Shown piece after piece: positions 31,735 through 39,065 of a stretch of DNA of 64,000 bases. The stretch is from Pseudomonadota bacterium (lineage in GTDB: Bacteria; Pseudomonadota; Alphaproteobacteria; Reyranellales; Reyranellaceae). The position numbers and the translations under genes are program-made. Under the pieces are notes generated by a model. It was not told where the DNA came from. It was given only the letters and a program-made list of their open reading frames with translations, and did no database searches. How positions within the stretch are numbered: position 1 is the first letter of the stretch; the number at the start of each line of letters is the position of its first letter. The stretch covers positions 1-64,000 of the forward strand of contig JAEWIV010000363.1 in assembly GCA_023386865.1 (NCBI GenBank), written 5' to 3'.

Positions 31735-34466
31735 TAGCCGTCCTCCTTCTCAAGGTTCAACTCGAAGGTCATGCCTTCGGGCAGCTTCTTGAGCAGCTCC
31801 TTGAGCTGTGCGCCGGTGGCGGTGGAGACCTTGATGGACACCTCGGCCACCTTGGTGGCCGGGCCGATGCCCCAGCCTTCGATCTTGCCGATCAGGTTGA
31901 GCGGAGACGTGGCAGGGTTTGACAGTGGAATGCGCAGTTTGGCGATGCCGCCATCGCCGCCGAAGATTCCACCCGGCGGGACGCCAGGAGGAGTGCCGGT
32001 GGTCTCATCACCTCCGGGCGGAGGCGGCACCGGTGGCGGCGCACCATCTTCGCCGAATATTCCGCCACCTGTTGGCGGCGACGCCGGAGGCGTGGCGCCT
32101 CCCGTAGCAGGCACCGCCGAGGGCAGCATCACGAACACGTCGTCGAGGTGGCGCCCCGTGAGCGAGAGCTTGGGACGCAGGCGCCGCCACGCGGTGTCTT
32201 CATCCTCACCCGGATGGGTTTGCAGGTACTCCATGCCGCGCACGTTGATGGCGACCTTGCCCTTGGCGCACAGGCGCAGCAGGCGCTCCTTCATCGCGGT
32301 TTCGCCCAGCCACGGCATGCAGTCCTGCCCTGCAGGACGCGGCTCTTGCAGTTCGCGCAGCAGCTTGCCGACCGATTCGTTGTTTTTGGCGAATTCGAGT
32401 ACCAGTTCCTCGAAGTCCTCCGGCACGAAGAGATCGCTGGTCAGCGCTTCTTCGATAGCCTCGGGAATCTGCGAACCCTGCTTCTCCAGACGCTCGACGC
32501 TGAATCTGCATTGCGCGGGGTCGGCAAAATTCCACCGATACAGTACCGCAAAGCGGTCGAACCGCTTCTTGAGGTTGTCGCGCAGCGTGTTCTCGAATTC
32601 CTTGTGCAGCCTCTTGTATTCGGGGTTCTGGCTACTCCATTCCTGCGCCTTCATCTCGGCGCGGGCGAGGACGAGCAGGTCACGATCCAAAAAGGCGTTG
32701 GTGCTGCCCGCACGCGGCAACAGGAAACGCACGGTGTTGCGGCGCTTCTGCAACTGATCTTTGAGCCAACGACCCAGCGTGGGTTCGAGCTTTTCCGGTT
32801 CTTCTGGCAGCACAAGGATGGGCAGGCGGTCGTCCCACTTTTCGGGCTGCTCGGCTTCGTCGAGCGATGTCCACGGATCGGTAGCCCATGACTTCGGCAA
32901 GGCGATCACTCGGAAGGTCTTGGCGACTTCGTCGCTGCCGCCGATGACGTAGCGCACTTGTTTGGCGAGTTGCGCCAGGTCCGAGCCGTCGGTGAACAGC
33001 TTGTCGTTGCGCGCGTAGGCCATGAGCTTGGCGCGCGGGTTCTCTTCCTCGCGGAATAGCAGCTTGGTGGCTTCCTGGTGGATGTTGAAGCTGTTCTCGA
33101 CGATGGTGGCCAGCTCCACCTGGAAGGCATTGTCGTCCACCGGCTTGCTACGGGTAATGTCCAGTTGCAGGGTGGCGGGTTCCGCACCAGCGAGGTTGCC
33201 CACGGCAATCGAGCGCAGCCACAGCGCGCTGACGATCTCTTGCAGGTGCGGCGCGATGCTGGCGTGATCGTGCCGCGCTTCTTGCACCGAGATAATGTTC
33301 TGCTGCGCCTTCTCGCGCAGCGTCCGGTGGTGCTGGTTGGCCACTGCCTCCAGCAACGCGCCAATGCCGGAGGAGTCGTCGTCCAGCCGGAAGTCGGCGG
33401 CAGTGAGCACGGGCACGGCTTCGCCATGGCTCTTGTAAAGGTTGGCGAGGATGCGAATTAGGTCGCGAGTTTCCTGCGCGTCAGTGGCGATCAGCACCTG
33501 TTCTTCGAGAAGTCGCAGGAGGTGCGGCGCGTAGGGCCACGACTCTGTGAATTCGCGTCGCTTTCGATCCTGCTCGGCGGGCGGCACAGCCAGCAGACGG
33601 AAAGATTCGATGACATGCTGCGCCACTAGAGATTCAATGGTGCCGTTGGCAATCTGCAGGCGGTTGTCGAACAGTCGGTGCAGTAGCATCCGGCGGCGAT
33701 CCTGCTGGATGCGTTCAGCGCTGCCGCCCCCCTTGAAGTCGATGGCGACAGGGTTGACGCGATGCACCTGCTGGTAGGCATCGCTGCCGCCGTTGCGCAC
33801 CGAGATCACCAGCACCAACAGATCAGGGCGCTGCTTGGCGATCTCTGAAAGAATCTGGATGAAGTTGAACGCCCAGTTCTTCCATGGGTACTGCTTGGTA
33901 TTGGTGAGGCCGTCGTACCACGTCTGGAATTCGTCCAGCAGCAGCATCGTCGGCTTGTTCTCCAACAGCTCGATGACGAGTTTGTCGGATGGGATTTCGG
34001 TCTTGGATGCGCCTTGGCCTTCCCACTTGCCCTTGATGAAGGTGCCATGCGGATGGTTCTCGAACAGCACATCCCACAAGAACTTGTAGCGCTGGCGGTG
34101 CAGGCTCTCGCCGATGACATGCATCCCATTGCGTAGCGCAATCTTGCCAATATTGGGTGCGGCCAACGTGGTTGCCCAGACATTGAGCCACGCGCTGGTC
34201 GATGCCGGGTCAGTCACCGCGTGGTAGAGCGCGGCCATCAAGTGCGACTTTCCCAGCCCGCGTTCACCGATCACGACCACTGGGCGACCCTGGTTTGGAC
34301 CGACAGCTTCAATGCCCTTCAGCAGATCGTGCGTGGGATATGTGATTTTCAGAAACTGCTCGGCCGCAACCTGGGTTGCGCCGGTGTGCTGATCGTTGGA
34401 CAGCTCGATGGCTGTTCCCCTGAGGCGCTTGCCCCGGAATTCTTCTCGTAGAGTTAGTCCCAGCAT
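31734..34466 (-). CDS. DUF499 (BrxC/PglY-like) ATPase
   Basis: 910-aa ATPase. Walker A GERGLGKSH at ~67-75 follows FLKITYPTHDLLKGIEAVGP; Walker B is MLLLDEFQTWYDGL. A long central helical region follows (VTAADFRLDDDSSGIGALLE, RHDHASIAPHLQEIVSALWL). The C-terminal ~100 residues include a Pro/Gly-rich linker (GGATPPASPPTGGGIFGEDG; PPPVPPPPGGDETTGTPPGV) joining a final domain. DUF499 is the BrxC/PglY ATPase domain of BREX/Pgl systems. The ATG at 34466 overlaps the TGA of the HigA-like gene, so the regulator and ATPase are translated together. Confidence 0.8.
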   Translation of the reverse strand: MLGLTLREEFRGKRLRGTAIELSNDQHTGATQVAAEQFLKITYPTHDLLKGIEAVGPNQGRPVVVIGERGLGKSHLMAALYHAVTDPASTSAWLNVWATTLAAPNIGKIALRNGMHVIGESLHRQRYKFLWDVLFENHPHGTFIKGKWEGQGASKTEIPSDKLVIELLENKPTMLLLDEFQTWYDGLTNTKQYPWKNWAFNFIQILSEIAKQRPDLLVLVISVRNGGSDAYQQVHRVNPVAIDFKGGGSAERIQQDRRRMLLHRLFDNRLQIANGTIESLVAQHVIESFRLLAVPPAEQDRKRREFTESWPYAPHLLRLLEEQVLIATDAQETRDLIRILANLYKSHGEAVPVLTAADFRLDDDSSGIGALLEAVANQHHRTLREKAQQNIISVQEARHDHASIAPHLQEIVSALWLRSIAVGNLAGAEPATLQLDITRSKPVDDNAFQVELATIVENSFNIHQEATKLLFREEENPRAKLMAYARNDKLFTDGSDLAQLAKQVRYVIGGSDEVAKTFRVIALPKSWATDPWTSLDEAEQPEKWDDRLPILVLPEEPEKLEPTLGRWLKDQLQKRRNTVRFLLPRAGSTNAFLDRDLLVLARAEMKAQEWSSQNPEYKRLHKEFENTLRDNLKKRFDRFAVLYRWNFADPAQCRFSVERLEKQGSQIPEAIEEALTSDLFVPEDFEELVLEFAKNNESVGKLLRELQEPRPAGQDCMPWLGETAMKERLLRLCAKGKVAINVRGMEYLQTHPGEDEDTAWRRLRPKLSLTGRHLDDVFVMLPSAVPATGGATPPASPPTGGGIFGEDGAPPPVPPPPGGDETTGTPPGVPPGGIFGGDGGIAKLRIPLSNPATSPLNLIGKIEGWGIGPATKVAEVSIKVSTATGAQLKELLKKLPEGMTFELNLEKEDG

Positions 34467-34759
34467 CACGTTCCCCCGCTTTCCGTGGGTGAGGTACGGA
34501 AAGGCTCAACCTTGATCGTCTTGGCCGACCGCCTGACTTCCGCCAGCTCATGGTCGAGCTGCCGCATCAGCCACTCGCGCGCGGGGGTGCCGAACGCCTT
34601 TTCCAGCCGGACGGCCATCTCGGGCGAGATCCCCGACCGACCGTTCAGCAAATTGCTTAGAGTCTGCCTATCAACCCCGAGCACGCGGGCAGCGTCGGTT
34701 ACGCTCAATCCGTTCTTTTCTATGCAAGCCTGTCGAACGGTTTCCCCTGGATGCGTCAT
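34466..34759 (-). CDS. HigA-like XRE regulator, orphan, first gene of the BREX-like operon
   Basis: 97-aa protein of the HigA antitoxin family: MTHPGETVRQACIEKNGLSV, then the HTH TDAARVLGVDRQTLSNLLNG and RSGISPEMAVRLEKAFG, followed by W-L-M-R-Q-L-D. In HigBA modules the RelE-like toxin gene precedes higA, but the 100 bp upstream here holds no toxin frame. It is fused by a 1-bp overlap to the DUF499 gene. The likely role is an autoregulator of the defence operon; the toxin appears lost or was never present. ATG at 34759 chosen over the longer, non-homologous extension to 34876. Confidence 0.75.
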   Translation of the reverse strand: MTHPGETVRQACIEKNGLSVTDAARVLGVDRQTLSNLLNGRSGISPEMAVRLEKAFGTPAREWLMRQLDHELAEVRRSAKTIKVEPFRTSPTESGGT

Positions 34760-34876
34760 GTCTTCGAGTAATGTTTTGCCCCCGCACAGAAGATATAGTG
34801 ACAATCGACACTCGACAACCATTGTTGAATGCCCCGACCAAGCTTCCCGGCATACGGGTACCGGCCAGGCGCGCAT

Positions 34877-35171
34877 GTGGTTACGCTCATCATCTTGTTC
34901 GGCGTGGACGTGAAGCTCGCTGGTAGCCTCTCTTTGGCGATCAGCCTGCCGACCATGCTGGTTGGGCTTCGGCCGCTATAGTCGGCTCAGCACATTCGCA
35001 GTGCTGCGGTTCAATCGGCGTTTCGTGGCCGCCAGGGCCCTCGGCTCCGTGGTCGGCAGCTTCGTCGGCGCTCAATTGCTCGGGATCATCCCCAATGCCG
35101 TTTCGCTGCCCGCGTTAGCGCTGGTACTGCTGGTGTCTTCGGTCAAACTTTGGCTGCACTGCAGAACGTGA
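34877..35171 (+). pseudogene. TauE/SafE permease C-terminal fragment with a frameshift
   Basis: The + strand reads VTLIILFGVDVKLAGSLSLA ISLPTMLVG in one frame up to 34963, then, after one extra G in GGG at 34964-34966, FGRYSRLSTFAVLRFNRRFV ... QLLGIIPNAVSLPALALVLL in the next frame to the stop at 35171. Together this is the last ~95 residues of a TauE/SafE (sulfite exporter) permease, with the usual FGVDxKLAGSLSLAISLPTMLVGF and NAVxLPxLALxLLxSSVKxW patterns. The 5' two thirds of the gene is missing. It lies at the right edge of the defence island. Confidence 0.75.
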
Positions 35172-35205
35172 AGTAGGACACTGGCCCTCTAATTAGGACA
35201 GCACC

Positions 35206-35236
35206 GAGCCTCCTTGGGGAGGCTCTCGGCAGTTTT
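35206..35236. terminator. Hairpin with short T run, downstream of the tauE fragment
   Basis: Stem GAGCCTCC / GGAGGCTC (35206-35213 with 35218-35225), loop TTGG, then CAGTTTT (+ strand). It could end + strand transcription. A second hairpin, ACGCCCCC / GGGGGCGT (35289-35296 with 35304-35311), lies 60 bp on, just downstream (by minus-strand reading) of the tRNA-Met 3' end. Confidence 0.45.
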
Positions 35237-35347
35237 CACACAGCCTGTCACGTGGCCCCCAAAGGAGGAACGCCCAGGGAACGGATTCACGCCCCCGGTG
35301 TCTGGGGGCGTAAATAAAACCCTGATTTCATTGAAGAAAACGGGAGT

Positions 35348-35424
35348 TGGTAGCTGGGGGCGGACTTGAACCGCCGACCCCGGCATTATGAGTGCCGTGC
35401 TCTAACCAGCTGAGCTACCCAGCC
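35348..35424 (-). tRNA. tRNA-Met (CAT), elongator type
   Basis: Minus-strand 77-nt cloverleaf: acceptor GGCTGGG / CCCAGCT (first pair G-U) with encoded CCA (35350-35348); D-arm TAGCTCAGCTGGTTAGAGC; anticodon stem CGGCA / TGCCG with loop CTCATAA, anticodon CAT; T-arm GGCGGTTCAAGTCCGCC. The CACTCATAATG context matches elongator tRNA-Met rather than the initiator; a tRNA-Ile2 (lysidine) reading of CAT is less likely. The 3' end points toward the accessory island. Confidence 0.9.
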
Positions 35425-35479
35425 ACGGGTGGGCGCTTTTATGCGGAGGGGTGGCGGAGTGTCAAGAAACGCCGCGTCG

Positions 35480-35839
35480 CTATTTCTCGCGCATCGTGCG
35501 TTCGTCCCACAAGCGCACGACATAGCCGTCGGGATCGACCAGTTCGGGCCCATAGCCCCAGAAATTCTTCTTCGGACCGGTAGCGAAAACGACCCCGCGC
35601 GCTGTCCATTCGGCGAAGGTCTTGTCGACATCGTCGACCTGGAACCACAGCGCAATGCCGTTCGGCGCCACGCCCGCCCTCTCCTCCAGGAAGATCGCAA
35701 AGCCGTCGCCGTCCTGCAACGCAACCGCCTGCCGGGCCGGAATCTCGAACTCGACCTCGAGCCCGAGCGTCGCGACGTACCACTGACGGGAGCGGTCGAG
35801 ATTGCCGACCGGCAAGGCGAGATGATCGAACTTCATCAT
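35480..35839 (-). CDS. VOC/glyoxalase-family protein
   Basis: 119-aa protein of the vicinal oxygen chelate fold: two beta-alpha-beta-beta-beta halves. The N-terminus [20 protein letters not shown] starts the first half, with H6 and later E residues in metal-ligand positions, and [19 protein letters not shown] starts the second; the C-terminus [18 protein letters not shown] is typical. Members are glyoxalases, dioxygenases or antibiotic-binding proteins; the substrate is not predictable. It overlaps the 3' end of mnmA by 4 bp, so it is co-transcribed with it. Confidence 0.75.
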   Translation of the reverse strand: MMKFDHLALPVGNLDRSRQWYVATLGLEVEFEIPARQAVALQDGDGFAIFLEERAGVAPNGIALWFQVDDVDKTFAEWTARGVVFATGPKKNFWGYGPELVDPDGYVVRLWDERTMREK

Positions 35840-36966
35840 GGCGCGAAGCGCCGGATGAAGCCGCCACCCAGCACCCGGCTGCCGTTCCCGGCATCGTAGA
35901 TCACGCAGGCCTGGCCCGGCGAGACGCCGATTTCGGGCTCCGCGAAACGCACGATCGCTCCGTCGGCCGTGAGACGAATCTCAGCCGTTCGCAGCGCCTG
36001 CGAGGAACGCACGCGGACCATCGCCGGCAGCGCGCGGTCGAGCCGCGGGCCGAGCCAGTTCACGTCATAAAGGGTGATTTCGTCGCGGCCCAGAGCCGAG
36101 CGCGGCCCGACCACGACCCGGCGCGTCTCAGGCTCGAGCCGCACGACGTAAAGCGGATCGTTGTCCGCGCCCTCGCGCGCTCCCAGCGCCAGGCCGCGGC
36201 GCTGTCCCACCGTGAAACGCACGATGCCGTCATGGCGGCCGACGATGCGGCCATGCAGATCGACGATGTCCCCCGGCTCGGCCGACTCCGGCCGCAGCTT
36301 CTGCACCACCGAGGCGTAGTCGCCGTTCGGCACGAAGCAGATGTCCTGGCTGTCGGGCTTGTCGGCGACGGCGAGTCCATAGCGCTCGGCCAGTGCGCGA
36401 GTCTCGCTCTTGGGCATGTGGCCGAGCGGAAAGCGCAGGAAGTCGAGCTGCTCGGCGGTCGTGCCGAACAGGAAGTAGCTCTGGTCGCGCGCAGGATCGG
36501 CGCCGCGATGCAGCTCGGGCCCCGCCTCGCCGGCCATGCGCTGCACGTAGTGGCCGGTCGCCAGCGCGTCGGCCCCGAGCTCGCGCGCTGTCCGCAGCAG
36601 GTCGCGGAACTTCACCGTGCGATTGCAGGCAATGCACGGCACCGGGGTCTCGCCACGCACATAGGAGTCTGCGAACGAGTCCATGACTTCCGCGCGGAAG
36701 CGGCTTTCGTAGTCGAGCACATAGTGCGGGATGGCCAGCCGCTCCGCGACGTGGCGTGCATCCTGGATGTCCTGCCCGGCGCAACATGCGCCCACCCTGC
36801 CCACCGCCACGCCATGGTCGTAAAGCTGCAGGGTGATGCCTACGACGTCGTAGCCCTGCTCCTTCAGCAGCGCCGCCGTGACCGACGAATCAACGCCGCC
36901 CGACATCGCGACAACCACGCGGGTGTCGCCGGGCGCCTTGTCGATATCGAGGGAATTCCGGGCCAT
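35836..36966 (-). CDS. mnmA: tRNA-specific 2-thiouridylase MnmA
   Basis: 376-aa enzyme that 2-thiolates U34 of tRNA-Lys, -Glu and -Gln with sulfur relayed from a cysteine desulfurase. The PP-loop motif SGGVDSS is at residues 22-28. Catalytic cysteine pair: C114 in [11 protein letters not shown] and C210 in [13 protein letters not shown]. The C-terminal beta-barrel ends [10 protein letters not shown]. Start set at ATG 36966; the frame extends upstream to 37086 but that part overlaps the inverted repeats and is not protein-like. The isc cluster that likely feeds it sulfur lies 1.5 kb away on the same strand. Confidence 0.9.
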   Translation of the reverse strand: MARNSLDIDKAPGDTRVVVAMSGGVDSSVTAALLKEQGYDVVGITLQLYDHGVAVGRVGACCAGQDIQDARHVAERLAIPHYVLDYESRFRAEVMDSFADSYVRGETPVPCIACNRTVKFRDLLRTARELGADALATGHYVQRMAGEAGPELHRGADPARDQSYFLFGTTAEQLDFLRFPLGHMPKSETRALAERYGLAVADKPDSQDICFVPNGDYASVVQKLRPESAEPGDIVDLHGRIVGRHDGIVRFTVGQRRGLALGAREGADNDPLYVVRLEPETRRVVVGPRSALGRDEITLYDVNWLGPRLDRALPAMVRVRSSQALRTAEIRLTADGAIVRFAEPEIGVSPGQACVIYDAGNGSRVLGGGFIRRFAP

Positions 36967-37024
36967 GGCCGGGCCTATATAGGCCCCGAGGCGGCCACCC
37001 GCCAGATATGCGACGCGCGCCAAA

Positions 37025-37140
37025 GCATGATGGGTCCAGCTGGTATCAGCTGGACCCATCATGCCTCTTTCAACACGCATCCCCAATGCGCGCGAATGAG
37101 AAGAGATGGAACCGCGGGCGGTTCCATCTCTTTCTCATTC
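37025..37140. repeat. Two adjacent, nearly perfect inverted repeats
   Basis: First: an 18-bp perfect stem GCATGATGGGTCCAGCTG (37025-37042) with its complement at 37047-37064 and loop GTAT. Second: a ~22-bp stem GAATGAG-A-AGAGATGGAACCGC (from 37094) with its complement ending at 37140, one bulged base and a 2-nt loop. They fill the 178-bp gap between mnmA and the glycine-zipper gene. The first lies in the mnmA leader; the second could terminate transcription from the lipoprotein genes. Confidence 0.7.
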
Positions 37141-37144
37141 CGCT

Positions 37145-37654
37145 CTAGTCCCGCCGATAGCCGGTGTCGCGCACGGCCTTGGCCACGCCGTTGCGGTTGT
37201 AGACGATCGCCACCCGGTCGCCCATCTGGACGTCGCCGTCGTCGGGCTGGGCGATGGTCACCCGCTGGCCGTTGTCCTTCTGCACCGTCACTTCGATACC
37301 GCGGCGCGGCGCGTTCTGGTCGATCGCCGTGCCGGCAATGCCACCGGCGACCGCGCCGAGCAGCCCGCCGACCACCGCGCCGCCCACCGAGTTGGTGGTG
37401 GCCCCGCCGATCGCGGCACCACCGACGGCACCGACGCCGCCGCCGATCAGGGTACCGTCGCTCACGCCCGTATTGCCGCTCCTGATCGGCACTTCCCGGA
37501 TGGCGATCACGCGCCCGTTCTCGCCGCGATAGCCACCGGCCGCCGACGTATTGACGACGCCGGGCTGCACGGCGCCGCTGCTGCCGTTGCAAGCACCAAG
37601 AGCGCCGGCAAGCGCCACGGGCACCAGCAGGCTGAGCAACAACTTGCCGAACAT
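37145..37654 (-). CDS. Glycine-zipper lipoprotein (SlyB/OmpA-like)
   Basis: 169-aa protein (ATG 37654, behind AAAAGGACC; GTG 37672 overlapping the upstream gene is the alternative). The N-terminus is a lipoprotein signal with lipobox ALGAC. After GGYRGENGRVIAIREVPIRS comes a glycine-zipper region GGVGAVGGAAIGGATTN ... GGAVVGGLLGAVAGGIAG of the SlyB/Rick_17kDa type, then a C-terminal strand segment GIEVTVQKDNGQRVTIAQPD DGDVQMGDRVAIVYNRNG. Such proteins sit in the outer membrane and respond to envelope stress. Paralogue of the next gene upstream, to which it is coupled. Confidence 0.7.
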   Translation of the reverse strand: MFGKLLLSLLVPVALAGALGACNGSSGAVQPGVVNTSAAGGYRGENGRVIAIREVPIRSGNTGVSDGTLIGGGVGAVGGAAIGGATTNSVGGAVVGGLLGAVAGGIAGTAIDQNAPRRGIEVTVQKDNGQRVTIAQPDDGDVQMGDRVAIVYNRNGVAKAVRDTGYRRD

Positions 37655-37668
37655 TCTTGGTCCTTTTC

Positions 37669-38436
37669 TCACTGCATCGGTTGGTACGAGCCCGACGCAT
37701 CGCCGTTCCGGGCAGTCTGGCGCACGACCTGCGCCACACCCTGCCGATTCTGCACGATCTGCACGCGATCGCCCAACTGGATATCGCCGTCGTCAGGCTG
37801 CGCCACCGTGACCTGCTGGCCGTCGTCCTTCTGCACAGTGACCTCGATGCCGCGGCCCGAGCCGCGCTGGCCATCGGCGATCGTGCCCGCGATGGCGCCC
37901 CCCACCATGCCCAGAACGGCGCCGACGATGCCGCCGCCCAGCGTCTGGCTGGTGATGGCCCCGATCGTCGCGCCAGCACCGGCACCGAGAAGGCCACCAA
38001 TCAGCGGGCCATTGCCACCGCCGCTGCCGCCCGAGCCGGCCAACGCCACCTCGCGCACCGAGACGACGCGTCCGGTGTCGCCAATGCCGCCGTAGTTGCT
38101 CCCCTGAGCGGGGTAAGCCTGGTTTGGATATGAGCCCTGGTTCGGGTAGGTGCCCTGGTTGGGATAGGCCCCCTGGTTGGGATAGCCCCCCTGGGTCGGG
38201 TAGGAGGCGCTGACGCGCTGGGCGCCGCCATAGGGTCCGCCGCTATTGTAGGCGCCTGTCTGATACGGTCCTGGACCATACGGGCCAGACCCATACGGGC
38301 CGCCGCCATAGGCGCCCGCCTGCGGCGCTCCCGCCGTGTTGACAATGCCAGGTTGGACCGCGTTCGACGCGCAGGCGCCTAGTCCCGCTGCCAGCAGCAG
38401 CGGCAGCAGCAATGAACGGATCGTGTTGCCCCTCAT
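37669..38436 (-). CDS. Glycine-zipper lipoprotein with N-terminal PNQG repeats
   Basis: 255-aa lipoprotein (signal peptide RSLLLPLLLAAGLGACASNA, lipobox G-L-G-A-C). Residues ~40-110 are Gly/Pro/Tyr-rich with five tandem YPNQG units (GGYPNQGAYPNQGTYPNQGS). The C-terminal ~130 residues repeat the plan of its neighbour: RVVSVREVALAGSGG, a glycine zipper (GGLLGAGAGATIGAITSQ) and GIEVTVQKDDGQQVTVAQPD. The last 4 bp overlap a possible GTG of the downstream paralogue. Probably a duplicated outer-membrane SlyB-like gene that gained a repeat region. Confidence 0.7.
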   Translation of the reverse strand: MRGNTIRSLLLPLLLAAGLGACASNAVQPGIVNTAGAPQAGAYGGGPYGSGPYGPGPYQTGAYNSGGPYGGAQRVSASYPTQGGYPNQGAYPNQGTYPNQGSYPNQAYPAQGSNYGGIGDTGRVVSVREVALAGSGGSGGGNGPLIGGLLGAGAGATIGAITSQTLGGGIVGAVLGMVGGAIAGTIADGQRGSGRGIEVTVQKDDGQQVTVAQPDDGDIQLGDRVQIVQNRQGVAQVVRQTARNGDASGSYQPMQ

Positions 38437-38496
38437 GACACCCTCCCGGCCGTATGCTGTATACGCATCGATTTTCGACCGAATTGGGGCGTCCGT

Positions 38497-38703
38497 CTAA
38501 TCACGTTCTTCGATCCAGGCGGCCTGAATGGCTTCCAGGATCTTCTCGTTGGAGCGGTTGGGATCGTCCTCGAAATCCGGCAGTTCCATCACCCAGCGGT
38601 GAAGGTCCGTGAACCGTAAATTGACATTGTCAACATCGGGGTGGCGCTCCTCGAGCTCGATCGCGATGTCCTGCACGTCGGTCCAGCGCAGCTTCTTGGC
38701 CAT
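38497..38703 (-). CDS. iscX: Fe-S assembly protein IscX
   Basis: 68-aa acidic protein (ATG at 38703) that binds IscS and iron in the isc pathway and tunes cysteine desulfurase activity. The family pattern is complete: M-A-K-K-L-R-W-T-D, E-E-R-H-P-D-V-D-N-V-N-L-R-F-T-D, W-V-M-E-L-P-D-F-E-D-D-P and a final I-Q-A-A-W-I-E-E. Last gene of the isc cluster, downstream of fdx. Confidence 0.9.
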   Translation of the reverse strand: MAKKLRWTDVQDIAIELEERHPDVDNVNLRFTDLHRWVMELPDFEDDPNRSNEKILEAIQAAWIEERD

Positions 38704-38723
38704 TCCCCCTCCGTTTTGCCGAT

Positions 38724-39065
38724 CTATTTGTCGACCATCATGTTTCGGGTCGCCGCCGGCAGTTTGACCACGAGCCCGTCGAGCGCCTCGGTCATGCGGA
38801 TCTGGCAGCCCAGACGCGACGTATGGGTAAGGCCGAAGGCGAGGTCGAGCATGTCCTCCTCGTCGTCGCTCGCCGGGGCGAGCTTGTCGAACCATGCCTT
38901 CTCGACGACGACATGGCAGGTCGAGCAGGCGAGCGAGCCCTCGCAGGCGCCCTCTATGGCAATGTGATTGCGGTGGGCGATCTCGAGCACGCTGAGACCG
39001 AGCGGCGCCTCCACCTCCTTGCGCGAGCCGTCCTTCAAAATGAATGTCATCTTCGGCATCGTCAC
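38724..39065 (-). CDS. fdx: [2Fe-2S] ferredoxin of the isc system
   Basis: 113-aa adrenodoxin-type ferredoxin that supplies electrons for Fe-S cluster assembly. Cluster ligands are C41, C47, C50 and C87 in [10 protein letters not shown] and RLGCQIR. The acidic segment [15 protein letters not shown] contacts partner proteins in this family. Its ATG overlaps the hscA stop by 4 bp. Confidence 0.9.
   Translation of the reverse strand: MTMPKMTFILKDGSRKEVEAPLGLSVLEIAHRNHIAIEGACEGSLACSTCHVVVEKAWFDKLAPASDDEEDMLDLAFGLTHTSRLGCQIRMTEALDGLVVKLPAATRNMMVDK

Noticed and set aside
34671..34853. Possible HigB-type toxin upstream of the HigA-like gene
   Set aside because: The 60-aa frame lacks any RelE/HigB feature and overlaps the regulator gene in another frame.
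35289..35311. GC-rich hairpin as a terminator for tRNA-Met
   Set aside because: Strong stem, but no T run on the tRNA strand; listed only as a hairpin.
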